Source of the DNA: a methanotrophic endosymbiont of Bathymodiolus puteoserpentis (Logatchev) | GTDB lineage: Bacteria; Pseudomonadota; Gammaproteobacteria; Methylococcales; Methylomonadaceae | DNA: 64,000 nucleotides | Assembly (NCBI RefSeq): GCF_900128525.1 | Contig: NZ_FQTQ01000062.1 | Span: 115,234 to 179,233 of the forward strand | Direction of reading: 5' to 3' | In this document: positions 18,489-28,467 of the stretch, one piece after another | How positions within the stretch are numbered: position 1 is the first letter of the stretch | How the letters are laid out: each line of letters opens with the position of its first letter | The notes under the pieces: generated by a model | Told to the model about the DNA's origin: nothing | What the model saw: the letters and a program-made list of their open reading frames with translations, nothing else | The model's database searches: none | Made by a program: the position numbers and the translations under genes

Positions 18489-19862
18489 TCACTTTGAGCT
18501 TTTTAGCTTGTCTAGTATATCTTTTAGTTTTTCAGTTTGTTTATACAGCATTCGGTATTGCTTTTTAGCACTATCTAATTCATTGCTTAAGCGTGTATTT
18601 TCTGCTTTTAAGTGTGTATTTTCTTTTTGTAAATCGAGTTCTGTCTCTTGATTTAATGAACCAGGATTATTAGTTCGTTGATCTATAGTGCTAGATATAT
18701 CTTCAGAAGCGGTCTCATCTCTCTCAAAAAAGATATGACTTTTTTGGTCATTATCATCGATGGTAAAAGTTGCCTCACCTGTGTGGCTGGTATTTTTAGG
18801 GACATTTTGCATGCCGCCTTTTAATATCACTGCATCAATTTTATTTTTTATTAGAGTAAAAGCAGCAGCTTCGCTTAAAGTACCATCTGCACAAATAATA
18901 ATAATTTTTTTAGTTTCTTTTTTTAAGTCTTTGAGTTGCATGCGCAGGGAAAAGAAAGGAAGGTTCCGGCTGCCTTCTATATGTGTTTCATTGTATTTAT
19001 TGACTGGACGTATATCTAATATAAGTGGAGCTGTATCTTTAGCTTGCTCCTCTAATAGCTTCGGGTAAGTAATATATTTTAATGCAGGGGTTTTAATCAG
19101 CTTAATAAAGCGCTCTTTATCAATACGGGATAGCACCATATCGGTAGCAGCAGTAATAGTCATGCTTCTAGGTTCGCCAGAGAGCAATGCGTCTTCGCCA
19201 AAAGTCTCGTTTTCCCCCAGCTCAGTTAATATAATTTCTTTTGCCCGTTCAGTGGCTTTACGGCTTAAAGTACAGCGTCCTTCTCTGACTAAGTAATAAT
19301 AATCGCCAATATCACCTTGGCGAAATAATACCTCTCCTTTATTTAGCTTGATCTCCTGCAGGCTCATAATGACTTGCTGTAAGTTCATTGCAGGTAAGCG
19401 TTGGAAGATAGGCGACTTTAATAATGTTGACATCCAGTCGCCCTTACTTTTAGCTTCTTTTTCTGAACCTTCATTATCTATCATATAAACACTTTCCTTT
19501 TCTTCATACTGTACTTCTTTTTGCTCAAATGCATTGAGATTTAAACTAATATAGCGGACATTGTTAATAGCTCGTGCGGATATTTTACGAGGAAATTGAT
19601 GAGCTAGTGCGAATTTAGCTGAGTCAGAATCAGCATTTATGATTTCTACTTGCAGTGTTCCTGCTTCTAAAGAAATGCTACCATCAATAAGGTATATAAA
19701 ACTTTCGGTACTGTCATGTCTAGTAAATATAAAATTTCCTTTAGGTATTTCAGATACACTAATTTCAGCACATAATAGATTAAACTGCTGTGCAGGCATG
19801 GTGACCAGCGGAAAAGATTTGCGCAGGTTTTGACCTTCTAGTGAATTAGGGTCTACAGCCAT
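18489..19862 (-). CDS. Cyclic-nucleotide-binding and rhodanese domain regulator
   Basis: A 457-residue soluble protein. Residues about 15-115 are a divergent cNMP-binding-like domain. Residues about 150-260 are a canonical one (LFRQGDIGDYYYLVREGRC, GENETFGEDALLSGEPRSMTI). Residues about 265-350 are a rhodanese domain with the active-site Cys in IICADGTLSEAA. Residues about 405-457 are coiled coil. It has no DNA-binding domain or membrane segment. The combination suggests a cAMP/cGMP-responsive or redox-responsive adaptor; the target is unknown. It is monocistronic between rpmG and moaB. Confidence 0.85.
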   Translation of the reverse strand: MAVDPNSLEGQNLRKSFPLVTMPAQQFNLLCAEISVSEIPKGNFIFTRHDSTESFIYLIDGSISLEAGTLQVEIINADSDSAKFALAHQFPRKISARAINNVRYISLNLNAFEQKEVQYEEKESVYMIDNEGSEKEAKSKGDWMSTLLKSPIFQRLPAMNLQQVIMSLQEIKLNKGEVLFRQGDIGDYYYLVREGRCTLSRKATERAKEIILTELGENETFGEDALLSGEPRSMTITAATDMVLSRIDKERFIKLIKTPALKYITYPKLLEEQAKDTAPLILDIRPVNKYNETHIEGSRNLPFFSLRMQLKDLKKETKKIIIICADGTLSEAAAFTLIKNKIDAVILKGGMQNVPKNTSHTGEATFTIDDNDQKSHIFFERDETASEDISSTIDQRTNNPGSLNQETELDLQKENTHLKAENTRLSNELDSAKKQYRMLYKQTEKLKDILDKLKSSK

Positions 19863-20132
19863 TAAAATTCTTTATTATTGAGAGTACGAGTTTTAATTAT
19901 AGGTTTCAAATCCATCTTGTGCTAGTGAATAATTTTTTAGAGATATGGCTATAAGGAATAGAGATTTTATGACTTATGCATTATAACGCACATCAAACAC
20001 GCCCATCTCTAAGCTATGTTTTACTTATGGGACTTGGTATAGCTGTTAATATAAGGTCACTAATATTGGTTATACCGTAGCTTGGTGTAAAATACTGCGA
20101 ATAGCTTTGATAAAATTAAAATAGGTTTTTAT

Positions 20133-20657
20133 ATGTCCGGTAATGAAAGGCAGTTTCTTCCACTTAATATAGCGTTATTGACCGTTTCAGATACGCGTAC
20201 AGAAGAAGAAGATATTTCAGGTAAAACTTTGGTGGAACGTTTAGAATCGGCTGGTCACCATTTATTTAGTAAAGCTATTGTGGCTGATGATATTTATCAA
20301 ATTCGAGCAATCGTTTCTTCATGGGTTGCGGATGAACAAGTGAATGTTATTATTAGTACGGGTGGTACTGGCGTAACAGGTCGAGATGGTACGCCTGAAG
20401 CAATTGAGCCTTTATTGGATAAAGCCTTATCCGGTTTCGGCGAGGTATTTAGAATGCTATCTTACCAAGATATTAAAACCTCAACGATACAATCACGCGC
20501 TGTGGCAGGCGTAGCGAATGCGACTTATATTTTTTGTTTGCCCGGATCTGTTGGTGCTTGTCGTACAGCTTGGGATAGTTTGATCAGTGAACAGTTAGAC
20601 TTTAGAACCAAGCCATGTAACCTAGTACAATTAATGCCGCGACTTTTGGAGAAATAA
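20133..20657 (+). CDS. moaB: Molybdenum cofactor biosynthesis protein B
   Basis: A 174-residue MoaB/Mog-fold protein with LLTVSDTRTEEEDISGKTL near the N-terminus, the molybdopterin-binding STGGTGVTGRDGTPEAI, and the conserved late segment IFCLPGSVGACRTAWD. MoaB/Mog proteins adenylylate molybdopterin or support cofactor maturation. The DUF423 gene begins at the base after its stop. Confidence 0.93.
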   Translation: MSGNERQFLPLNIALLTVSDTRTEEEDISGKTLVERLESAGHHLFSKAIVADDIYQIRAIVSSWVADEQVNVIISTGGTGVTGRDGTPEAIEPLLDKALSGFGEVFRMLSYQDIKTSTIQSRAVAGVANATYIFCLPGSVGACRTAWDSLISEQLDFRTKPCNLVQLMPRLLEK

Positions 20658-21038
20658 ATGCATCCTGTAACGCTTTTTTTAAGTGCTTTATGTGCCTTTA
20701 TTGCTGTGGCAATGGGCGCATTTGGTGCACATGGCTTAAAAACAATTTTAACGCCTGATATGTTAGCCGTGTATAAAACTGCAGTCACCTATCAGATGTG
20801 GCATGCGTTTGGACTAGGTTTGATAGCTCTGTTACGTGCACAAAATCCAGACGTTAATTTATTAAAATATGCTGCATGGGCTATGTTTTCTGGCATTGTT
20901 TTATTTTCTGGTAGCTTATATTTATTAAGTTTATCGGGCTTGACATGGTTAGGCATGATTACGCCGCTGGGTGGTCTATGTTTTCTAGCTGCATGGGGAT
21001 TAGTTATGGTTGTTTCTTTCAAATCTTTTAAATCGTAG
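20658..21038 (+). CDS. DUF423 (YgdD-like) membrane protein
   Basis: A 126-residue protein with four hydrophobic segments and the family signature MGAFGAHGLK near the N-terminus. Function unknown, inner membrane. A GGAG lies within the end of moaB, and the start directly abuts the moaB stop, so the genes are coupled. Confidence 0.9.
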   Translation: MHPVTLFLSALCAFIAVAMGAFGAHGLKTILTPDMLAVYKTAVTYQMWHAFGLGLIALLRAQNPDVNLLKYAAWAMFSGIVLFSGSLYLLSLSGLTWLGMITPLGGLCFLAAWGLVMVVSFKSFKS

Positions 21039-21231
21039 TTAGCATGGATAAGCGTAGTCATGTTAAGTCAGTACATAATGCTGATGACTGTTTTTCTAAA
21101 AATTATTGTTTTTGATTTTAATCAAATTAGCCCTTTATATATTTTTGTGTGGTTTTGGCATTAGGTATTACCTATAGTCTGATTTCACCCAAGCCCAAGA
21201 AAGTCGATACCGAGCATAGAGAGTAATAGAT

Positions 21232-23871
21232 ATGACAGACACCAAACCTCAAACCATTTACCTTAAAGATTACCTCGTGCCTGAATATTTAATTCAGACA
21301 GTCGATTTAAATTTTATTCTCGATGTTGAGCATACGCGCGTTGTTTCGCGGTTAACGCTTAATTCTAACCCAGACAGTCAAGTTAAGCATGCGCCTTTAG
21401 AATTATTAGGCGAAGATTTGAATTTAGTCAGTATTGTCTTAGATGGTGTGGCGTTAACTGAAAGCCAGTATCAGTTAACAGATGAAGCGCTAACTATACA
21501 ACATGTACCACAAGACCAAAGCTTTACATTAGAAATTGAAAATAGCATTAACCCGAAAGCCAATAGCGCTTTAGAAGGTTTGTATATATCTAATGAGATG
21601 CTATGTACCCAATGTGAAGCGCAAGGTTTTAGAAAGATTACCTATTTTTTAGATAGGCCCGATGTGATGAGTCGATTTACGACGACTTTAGTGGCAGATA
21701 AAACGTTATATCCCGTTTTACTCTCTAATGGAAATAAAGTCGCGCATGGTGAATTAACAGAAAACCGCCATTGGGTGACTTGGGAAGATCCCTTTAAAAA
21801 ATCTTGTTACTTATTTGCCTTAGTTGCTGGACAGTTAGAATGTATTGAGGATCACTTTACAACTATGAGTGGCCGAGATATTACCTTGAAAATTTTTGTG
21901 GAGGCACATGATATAGATAAATGTAGCCATGCCATGCAGTCTTTAAAAAATTCTATGCGCTGGGATGAAGAGACTTACGGCCGTGAATATGATTTAGGTT
22001 TGTATATGATTGTTGCTGTTGGCCATTTCAATATGGGCGCGATGGAAAATAAAGGCTTAAATATATTTAATACTAAATTTGTATTGGCGCGACCTGATAC
22101 AGCAACCGATATGGATTATGAACATATTGAAGGGGTTATCGGGCATGAATATTTTCATAACTGGAGTGGTAATCGTATCACTTGTAGAGACTGGTTTCAG
22201 CTCAGTTTAAAAGAAGGTTTTACCGTGTTTCGCGATCAGGAATTTACTGCTGATCAAACTTCTAGAGCGGTGAAACGAATTGATGATGTGATTGCCTTGC
22301 GTACTCGTCAATTTGCTGAAGATACGGGGCCTTTAGCCCACCCGATTCGTCCTGAAGCGTATATAGAAATTAATAATTTTTATACGCTGACGGTATATGA
22401 AAAAGGTGCAGAAGTAGTACGTATGATTCAAACTCTATTGGGCGCAGAAAATTTCCGCAAAGGTTCGGATTTATATTTTCAGCGATATGATGGGCAAGCA
22501 GTGACCTGTGAACATTTTGTTCAAGCGATGGAAGATGCAAGTGGCAAAGACTTAAGTCAATTTAGACGTTGGTATGCGCAAGCAGGAACGCCGGTATTAA
22601 GTGTTGAGGCAAGCTACCATGCAGAACAGCAAAGTTTAGCACTGACTTTAAACCAAAGTATTCCAACACAGAGTAATGCAGCTATTTTACATATTCCCGT
22701 GAAAGTCGCTTTATTTACTGGTGATGGCTCAGTAATGACGTTGAATATTGCAGGCTGTCAAGAAACCGATAATGAAGTGACACTGGAATTAACAAAAGCC
22801 AGTCAAACCTTTATCTTTGAAAAGGTAGCAAGTGCTCCACATATCTCAGTATTACGTGAATTTTCCGCACCGGTTAAATTAAAGATGGAACGCTCATTAA
22901 CCGAGTTAGCCTTTTTATTACAGCATGATAATGATAGCTTTAATCGCTGGGAAGCAGGACAACAACTTAGCACGGCTATTATTTTTGGTTTAATAGATGC
23001 ACTGAAGCAAGGTCAAACATTAATTTTGCCTGAAATTTTATGTACTAGCTTTAAAACGGTTTTAGAACAATCGTGGACTGACTTATCGTACTTAGCTTGT
23101 TTACTGTCTTTGCCTAGTGTGAATTATTTGGCCGAACAAATGGCTGTGGTTGATGTACTTGCTATTCATCAAGCGCGAGACTTTGTTAAACGCAGTCTTG
23201 CCGAACAATTGAATGAGCAATTTAGTGCGCTTTACCAAGAGAACCATAAAGAAGAATCAGGGCAACTGAGTGCAAAAGCTATCGGCCACCGTAGAATCAA
23301 AAATATCTGTTTGGATTATTTAAGTCAGTTAGAAACGGAGAAAAGTTATCAATTGGTGAATAAACAATTTGCCAGCGCTAAAAATATGACGGATCAAATT
23401 GCGGCTTTGGGTGCTTTGGTCAATAGTCAAAACCCTGAAAAATCAGCTAGCTTAGAGAGCTTTTATCAACAATGGGAAAATGAAGGCTTAGTGATTGATA
23501 AGTGGTTTAGTTTACAAGCGATGAGCACTCAAGCGGATACTTTCAGTGTGGTACAACGCTTATTACAGCATGCTGCGTTTGATTTAAAAAACCCGAATCG
23601 TGTACGCGCTTTAATTGGTGCTTTTAGTCAATCTAATCCATTACACTTTCATGCTGAAAATGGTCAAGGCTATCAGTTTTTAGCCGATCAAGTTATTGCT
23701 TTAAATAAAATTAACCCGCAAGTAGCCTCGCGTATGGTGGGTGCTTTAACTCAATGGCGACGTTTTGACGAAGCACGCCAAACTCTGATTAAGCAGCAGT
23801 TAGAGCGCATTATTAATACCGAACATATCTCTAAAGATGTCTTTGAAATAGCGAGTAAGAGCTTGGGCTGA
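21232..23871 (+). CDS. pepN: Aminopeptidase N
   Basis: An 879-residue M1 metallopeptidase, the proteobacterial PepN length. The substrate-anchoring GAMEN motif is at residues 269-273, zinc-binding HEYFH at 305-309 and the third ligand Glu at 328 (HExxH-x18-E). The conserved KEGFTVFRDQEF follows. A cytosolic aminopeptidase that completes protein turnover. It stands alone; a perfect hairpin follows the stop. Confidence 0.97.
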   Translation: MTDTKPQTIYLKDYLVPEYLIQTVDLNFILDVEHTRVVSRLTLNSNPDSQVKHAPLELLGEDLNLVSIVLDGVALTESQYQLTDEALTIQHVPQDQSFTLEIENSINPKANSALEGLYISNEMLCTQCEAQGFRKITYFLDRPDVMSRFTTTLVADKTLYPVLLSNGNKVAHGELTENRHWVTWEDPFKKSCYLFALVAGQLECIEDHFTTMSGRDITLKIFVEAHDIDKCSHAMQSLKNSMRWDEETYGREYDLGLYMIVAVGHFNMGAMENKGLNIFNTKFVLARPDTATDMDYEHIEGVIGHEYFHNWSGNRITCRDWFQLSLKEGFTVFRDQEFTADQTSRAVKRIDDVIALRTRQFAEDTGPLAHPIRPEAYIEINNFYTLTVYEKGAEVVRMIQTLLGAENFRKGSDLYFQRYDGQAVTCEHFVQAMEDASGKDLSQFRRWYAQAGTPVLSVEASYHAEQQSLALTLNQSIPTQSNAAILHIPVKVALFTGDGSVMTLNIAGCQETDNEVTLELTKASQTFIFEKVASAPHISVLREFSAPVKLKMERSLTELAFLLQHDNDSFNRWEAGQQLSTAIIFGLIDALKQGQTLILPEILCTSFKTVLEQSWTDLSYLACLLSLPSVNYLAEQMAVVDVLAIHQARDFVKRSLAEQLNEQFSALYQENHKEESGQLSAKAIGHRRIKNICLDYLSQLETEKSYQLVNKQFASAKNMTDQIAALGALVNSQNPEKSASLESFYQQWENEGLVIDKWFSLQAMSTQADTFSVVQRLLQHAAFDLKNPNRVRALIGAFSQSNPLHFHAENGQGYQFLADQVIALNKINPQVASRMVGALTQWRRFDEARQTLIKQQLERIINTEHISKDVFEIASKSLG

Positions 23872-23886
23872 GAGATAAAGATAAGG

Positions 23887-23945
23887 TGTGGGAGGGGCTT
23901 TTAGCCGCGACTTGTATAAAATCGCGGCTAAAAGCCCCTCCCACA
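23887..23945. terminator. Perfect 24-bp inverted repeat between convergent genes
   Basis: Arms 23887-23910 and 23922-23945 are perfectly complementary with an 11-base loop. The arms contain GGGGCTTTTAGCCGCG, related to the GGCTTTAGCC core of the dispersed palindromes elsewhere in the window. It sits between the ends of pepN (+) and the DUF218 gene (-), so it may end both transcripts. There is no long T-tract. Confidence 0.7.
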
Positions 23946-23982
23946 ATATATTCTCTTTTTGGCATATTTCACTTAACTCCCG

Positions 23983-24753
23983 TTAATAACGCAACTTATA
24001 CCAAGCACGCCCCATGATTTCATGGATAACTAATGAATTTTTTTCTAGTGCTTTGGCTGAAGGTAAAAAGCTAAATACATCGATTTTTCCTGACCCCGAT
24101 AAAAATTCTGTCGGTGCCGCCAGAACTTGTAGGCCTTGCTGTTCAAATTGCTCAACGGCTCTACGCATATGTAAAGCATGAGTAACGAGAAGAATGCGTT
24201 GTATGCCTTCTTGGTGTAAAATTTTTTGTGTATAGCGAGCATTCTCAGCTGTATTTCGGCTGCGATGCTCTCGCCAACGCACTGATTGATGAAACTCATT
24301 ATTGAGTATATCGCTGATTACTTCAGCTTCAGAAGGAAGTTCTGAATCAAGCACCATTCCACCACTGACTAGTAAGGGTAAATGCGTTTGTTTTGCTAGT
24401 ATTGCACCATAGCGTACGCGTACTAAAGTGTTATCTTTTAAAGTGACTTGCTGTGTATACTCAACTGCGGGCTTACGTAAGCCACCACCTAGTATAACGA
24501 TTGCTTGTGCAGAGAAATTTTCTAATGCTTTATTATTTAATGGCGGGTAAATTTCTTGTGTAGCCGCTAAATATCTTGTGACTAGCGGTAAGCTAAGCAG
24601 CCATAGCGTAAGAAATGAAAAACTGATTAGCATTATTGCAAAATTCCGGTTCTGATCTAATAAATATAGTCCACTAACCCCGATAACCAACAAGCTAGAT
24701 AGTGGTAATAATAAGGTTTTGATAACATATATAATAAAAATATCCATACACAT
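23983..24753 (-). CDS. ElyC/SanA/YdcF-type DUF218 envelope protein
   Basis: A 256-residue protein with two N-terminal membrane helices (about residues 8-30 and 35-58) and a DUF218 domain: AIVILGGGLRKP, LLVSGGMVLDSELPSEAEVI, SRNTAENARYT, LLVTHALHMRRAV. ElyC-type proteins act in envelope biogenesis and affect undecaprenyl-phosphate-linked pathways. The exact start is uncertain: Met1 and Met3 are both possible and neither has a strong ribosome-binding site. A family B element lies immediately upstream. Confidence 0.87.
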   Translation of the reverse strand: MCMDIFIIYVIKTLLLPLSSLLVIGVSGLYLLDQNRNFAIMLISFSFLTLWLLSLPLVTRYLAATQEIYPPLNNKALENFSAQAIVILGGGLRKPAVEYTQQVTLKDNTLVRVRYGAILAKQTHLPLLVSGGMVLDSELPSEAEVISDILNNEFHQSVRWREHRSRNTAENARYTQKILHQEGIQRILLVTHALHMRRAVEQFEQQGLQVLAAPTEFLSGSGKIDVFSFLPSAKALEKNSLVIHEIMGRAWYKLRY

Positions 24754-24776
24754 ATAATAGCAGCTAAGTTATTAAA

Positions 24777-24884
24777 CTAGTACAGTAGCCCTTAAATTTA
24801 CAATATAAAAAACGTTATAACTGGCTGTTTTTAAAATATTATTTTTCTTATGGTTTGTGTCTTATTTCGAGGCTGCTGTACTAG
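24777..24884. mobile_element. MITE-like element, family B copy 2
   Basis: Begins CTAGTACAGTAGCC and ends GGCTGCTGTACTAG, with CTAG at both edges, 108 bases. It lies between the divergent DUF218 gene and pilS, 36 bases before the pilS start, so it could contribute promoter sequence. The internal match to the copies at 18338 and 50724 is clear. Confidence 0.75.
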
Positions 24885-24920
24885 CCTGGCATTTATAGCT
24901 AACCAATGTAAACAACGCTT

Positions 24921-26543
24921 ATGCAAACTGATGCTGATATGCTTTCACCTTGCCCTTTTTCTAAGGGCTATAAAATACCAGTCCGACAGGCCTGGTTTCT
25001 ATTAAAGGGATTTTATGTTTATCGTTTAGTTTTATCCGGCTTGTTTTTGAGCTTATATTACTCGCGGATAGGCCAGCTTATTATTCTGCCTGAGTACACT
25101 CAGTTGTATTTACTCACCAGTTTTAGCTATTTAAGTGTGACTTTAATAGGTTGGGTCATTATTTTTAAGCGAGTTGCGAGCTATGCAACGCAAGCGCAGT
25201 TACTTATTTTTAGCGATATTTTTCTAATTACTTTGATTATGCATGCTTGCGGCGGGATTGCTAGTGGTATAGGGGCGTTGATGTTAGTCTCTACCGCCGC
25301 AGGAGGGCTGTTAATTGGTGGGCGGTGCGCGATGTTATTTGCTGCTATTGCTAGCTTATTTATTTTTGCCGAACAAGCCTATGTATTTCGAATGGGAGAA
25401 TTTAAAAGCGCATATTACCCTTATGCAGGTATGTTGGGTGCAGCTTTTTTTACCATTGCCATGCTGTCTTATTTTCTAGCTAAACGGACCGAGCAGACGG
25501 CTTTAATTACTTCGCAACAGCAAGAAACGATTATCTCTTTAGAGGAGTTAAATCAATATATTATCCAGAATATGCAGTCGGGAATTATCATCACTGATCA
25601 GCAGCAAAGGATTACTCGCTATAATCACGCTTGCCAACGTTTATTAGGACGTAATAGTTTGCCAGATACGTTAGCGGATATCTCGCTTTCATTTGCGCAT
25701 GCTTTTGAGCAGTGGGCTGCTAATCCAAGCAAGGATTTTTTGCGTATTTCTGTTCTGGGGCAAGCCGATTTACATGTGCATTTTACTTCCTTGCCTACTC
25801 AGCATACGCTTTTTTTTATGATTACTCTGGATGATGTTGCCTTATATAATCAGCGGGTACAGAAAGGAAAATTAGCTTCTTTAGGAATGTTAACTGCTAA
25901 TATTGCTCATGAAATCCGTAACCCCTTGGGTGCAATCAGTCATGCGGGTCAGCTATTAGCAGAGTGCCCAGACTTATCAAAAGCGGATTTACGCTTAGCT
26001 GAAATTATTCAAGCCCATGCTTTAAGAGTAAACTCCATTATTGAAGATATTTTGCAGCTTTCGCGTAGAACGGATTCAAAGCAAGAACGGATTCATCTGG
26101 CGACATGGCTGCCAGAGTATTTAGCGCTTTTTGAGATAGAAAATCGTGGGCATATAAAACAATTTACTCTCTCAGTAGCAGAGGAGGTGCAAGATATACT
26201 CTTTGACCCTGGACATTTAACGCAAATTCTAAATAATCTCTGTGAAAACGCTTTAAAATACGGCTATGCTCCTGATCAAGATATTGAACTTAAAGTGACC
26301 ACTTTTTTTAATCAACCTTGTTTGCAAGTCATTGATCACGGAAAAAATATCTCTAAAGCAACAAAAGAACATTTGTTCGAGCCATTTTTTACCACCTCTA
26401 ATTCAGGTACGGGCTTAGGTTTGTATATTTCTCGTGAATTAGCTGAACTAAATCAAGCCTCATTAAGTTACCAGGCTTTAGCGGATGGCAGTTGTTTTCG
26501 TTTATGTTTATCAAGTGCAGAGCAGGATGAAATTAAATTATGA
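24921..26543 (+). CDS. pilS: PilS-type sensor histidine kinase
   Basis: A 540-residue kinase. About six membrane helices lie within residues 30-185, then a PAS-like region, the phosphorylated His330 in AHEIRNPLGAISHAGQLL, and an ATPase domain (LNNLCENALKYG, GTGLGLYISRELAELN). PilS senses pilin in the membrane and controls PilR. Its stop overlaps the next gene's start by four bases. The minor pilin operon a few kilobases downstream supports the type IV pilus role. Confidence 0.92.
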   Translation: MQTDADMLSPCPFSKGYKIPVRQAWFLLKGFYVYRLVLSGLFLSLYYSRIGQLIILPEYTQLYLLTSFSYLSVTLIGWVIIFKRVASYATQAQLLIFSDIFLITLIMHACGGIASGIGALMLVSTAAGGLLIGGRCAMLFAAIASLFIFAEQAYVFRMGEFKSAYYPYAGMLGAAFFTIAMLSYFLAKRTEQTALITSQQQETIISLEELNQYIIQNMQSGIIITDQQQRITRYNHACQRLLGRNSLPDTLADISLSFAHAFEQWAANPSKDFLRISVLGQADLHVHFTSLPTQHTLFFMITLDDVALYNQRVQKGKLASLGMLTANIAHEIRNPLGAISHAGQLLAECPDLSKADLRLAEIIQAHALRVNSIIEDILQLSRRTDSKQERIHLATWLPEYLALFEIENRGHIKQFTLSVAEEVQDILFDPGHLTQILNNLCENALKYGYAPDQDIELKVTTFFNQPCLQVIDHGKNISKATKEHLFEPFFTTSNSGTGLGLYISRELAELNQASLSYQALADGSCFRLCLSSAEQDEIKL

Positions 26544-27880
26544 ATAAAGCGCAAGCCCTAATTATTGACGATGAAGCGGATATCCGGGAACTCTTAGAAA
26601 TCACCTTAAATCGCATGGACATAGAAACGAAAACGGCTGAAAACTTAAGCAGCGCGCAGGTCTTATTAAAAGAACAGACTTTTAACCTCTGTTTAACAGA
26701 TATGCGTCTGCCAGATGGTGATGGCTTGGATTTACTCTCTGTCATTCAAGCTGAATTCCCTCAACTCCCTGTTATTGTCATTACTGCACACGGTAGTGCT
26801 GAGGCAGCAGTTAAAGCAATGAAACAGGGCGCATTTGATTTTTTATCTAAACCTGTTGACCTAAAAGTATTACGCCAATTAGTTCGCAATGCCCTAAAAG
26901 CTAATTTTTCTCCTACACAAGATAGACGCTCAAGAAATACCTTATTAGGCGAGTCTGAGGCGATGTGTCAAATTCGGGCAAAAATCAGCAAAATTGCTCG
27001 CAGCCAAGCTCCCGTTTATATCAAAGGTGAATCAGGATCAGGTAAAGAATTAGTTGCTAGTTTGATTCATAAAAAAAGCGCTCGTTCTGATGCCCCCTTT
27101 ATTGCCGTTAACTGTGGCGCGATTCCCGCGGAGCTTATGGAGAGTGAGTTTTTTGGTCACAAAAAAGGTAGTTTCACCGGCGCAAATGGTGATAAACAAG
27201 GTCTATTTCAAGCGGCAGAGGGGGGGACATTATTTTTAGATGAAGTGGCTGATTTACCTTTAGTATTGCAAGTTAAATTATTACGTGCGATCCAAGAAAA
27301 GAAAGTTCGCGCCATCGGTAGTCAACAGGAGGAAGCGGTTGATGTCCGATTATTAAGTGCCACACATAAAGATTTGGCGCAATTGGTTCAAGAAGGAATC
27401 TTTAGGCAAGATTTATATTATCGCATCAATGTTATCGAGCTGAATGTTCCCGCATTACGCAATCGTAAAGAAGATATTATCCAGTTGAGTGAATTTTTTC
27501 TTAGTAAAATTGCCAGAAATAATCAGTTCAGCGCGTTAAAATTCTCATCCGGTGCATTAAAGGCATTGAAGCAATATAAATTTCCTGGCAACGTTCGTGA
27601 ATTAGAAAATATTTTGGAGCGGGCGGTTGCGCTGCATGATGGTGATATCATTACAGAACAAGACTTAGATTTACGTTCAGAGGCAACTGAGCTACCTGAC
27701 TCAGAAGCCTATGATCCAATGGTGAGTTCTTTGGAAGAGTATTTAGAAGAGATAGAAAAGCAAGCAATTAGTGATGCGCTAGAACAAAATAAATGGAATC
27801 GTACCGCAACGGCCAAGCAGCTTGGCATGAGTTTTCGCTCTTTGCGTTATCGATTAAAAAAATTAGGGTTAGAGTCATAA
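26540..27880 (+). CDS. pilR: PilR-type sigma-54-dependent response regulator
   Basis: A 446-residue NtrC-family activator. The receiver domain (1-115) has phospho-acceptor Asp54 in CLTDMRLPDGDGL. The AAA+ domain (about 140-370) has Walker A GESGSGKE, GSFTGA (210-215; the usual GAFTGA with Ala to Ser) for sigma-54 contact, and Walker B GGTLFLDEV. A Fis-type helix-turn-helix (NRTATAKQLGMSFRSLRYRLKKL) ends the protein. It is known to activate pilA; pilA is not in this window. Confidence 0.94.
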   Translation: MNKAQALIIDDEADIRELLEITLNRMDIETKTAENLSSAQVLLKEQTFNLCLTDMRLPDGDGLDLLSVIQAEFPQLPVIVITAHGSAEAAVKAMKQGAFDFLSKPVDLKVLRQLVRNALKANFSPTQDRRSRNTLLGESEAMCQIRAKISKIARSQAPVYIKGESGSGKELVASLIHKKSARSDAPFIAVNCGAIPAELMESEFFGHKKGSFTGANGDKQGLFQAAEGGTLFLDEVADLPLVLQVKLLRAIQEKKVRAIGSQQEEAVDVRLLSATHKDLAQLVQEGIFRQDLYYRINVIELNVPALRNRKEDIIQLSEFFLSKIARNNQFSALKFSSGALKALKQYKFPGNVRELENILERAVALHDGDIITEQDLDLRSEATELPDSEAYDPMVSSLEEYLEEIEKQAISDALEQNKWNRTATAKQLGMSFRSLRYRLKKLGLES

Positions 27881-28401
27881 TGAAAAACACTATGTTAACG
27901 GTAATACTAAATTTAGCTATGTACAGTGGCACACTGCTTGCAGAAACAGGGCAAGATTTATTTATGGCAGCTATTCAAGGTCAACCACCAAGAGTACACA
28001 CAATCCTCTCGTCAGGCGTTGATGTTAATAGCAAAGTTGCTGGCGGGCGTACCGCATTAATGGCCGCTGCATACAGTGGTAATTATCGTGTTATGCAGGT
28101 ATTAATTGCTTATGGAGCCAATGTGAATTTATATGATAATCAAGGGTCTACCGCACTTATGGATGCTATTATCTTTGGTGATCCGCGTTTAGTTAATTTA
28201 TTAATTAGTGCGGGAGCAGATGTTAATGCAGCAGATAAATTGGGTATACGCGTCTTAGTTAAAGCTAAGAAGGCAGGGCATACGCAGTTGCTTAAGATGC
28301 TTGAAGAGGCTGGAGCCAAAGAGCAGGAAGAAGTTAAAGTCGAAGCAGAGCCAGCTGAAAAGAAAGCTGACGAGAGTATAGAAAAGCAAAAAGTCGAATA
28401 G
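27880..28401 (+). CDS. Secreted ankyrin-repeat protein
   Basis: A 173-residue protein with an N-terminal signal peptide (cleavage near TLLA|ETG) and about three to four ankyrin repeats (GRTALMAAAYSGNYRVMQVLI, STALMDAIIFGDPRLVNLLI, a weaker third). A Lys/Glu-rich tail follows. The start ATG overlaps the pilR stop (TAATG), so it is translationally coupled to pilS-pilR; longer upstream readings lie inside pilR. A periplasmic protein-binding role is likely; the partner is unknown. Confidence 0.85.
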   Translation: MKNTMLTVILNLAMYSGTLLAETGQDLFMAAIQGQPPRVHTILSSGVDVNSKVAGGRTALMAAAYSGNYRVMQVLIAYGANVNLYDNQGSTALMDAIIFGDPRLVNLLISAGADVNAADKLGIRVLVKAKKAGHTQLLKMLEEAGAKEQEEVKVEAEPAEKKADESIEKQKVE

Positions 28402-28467
28402 GTTTTTGCCGTCGCTTACGTCGGGTCGAGCATAGTTTGTTAAAACCTCATTCCCATGCCCTGAAGC

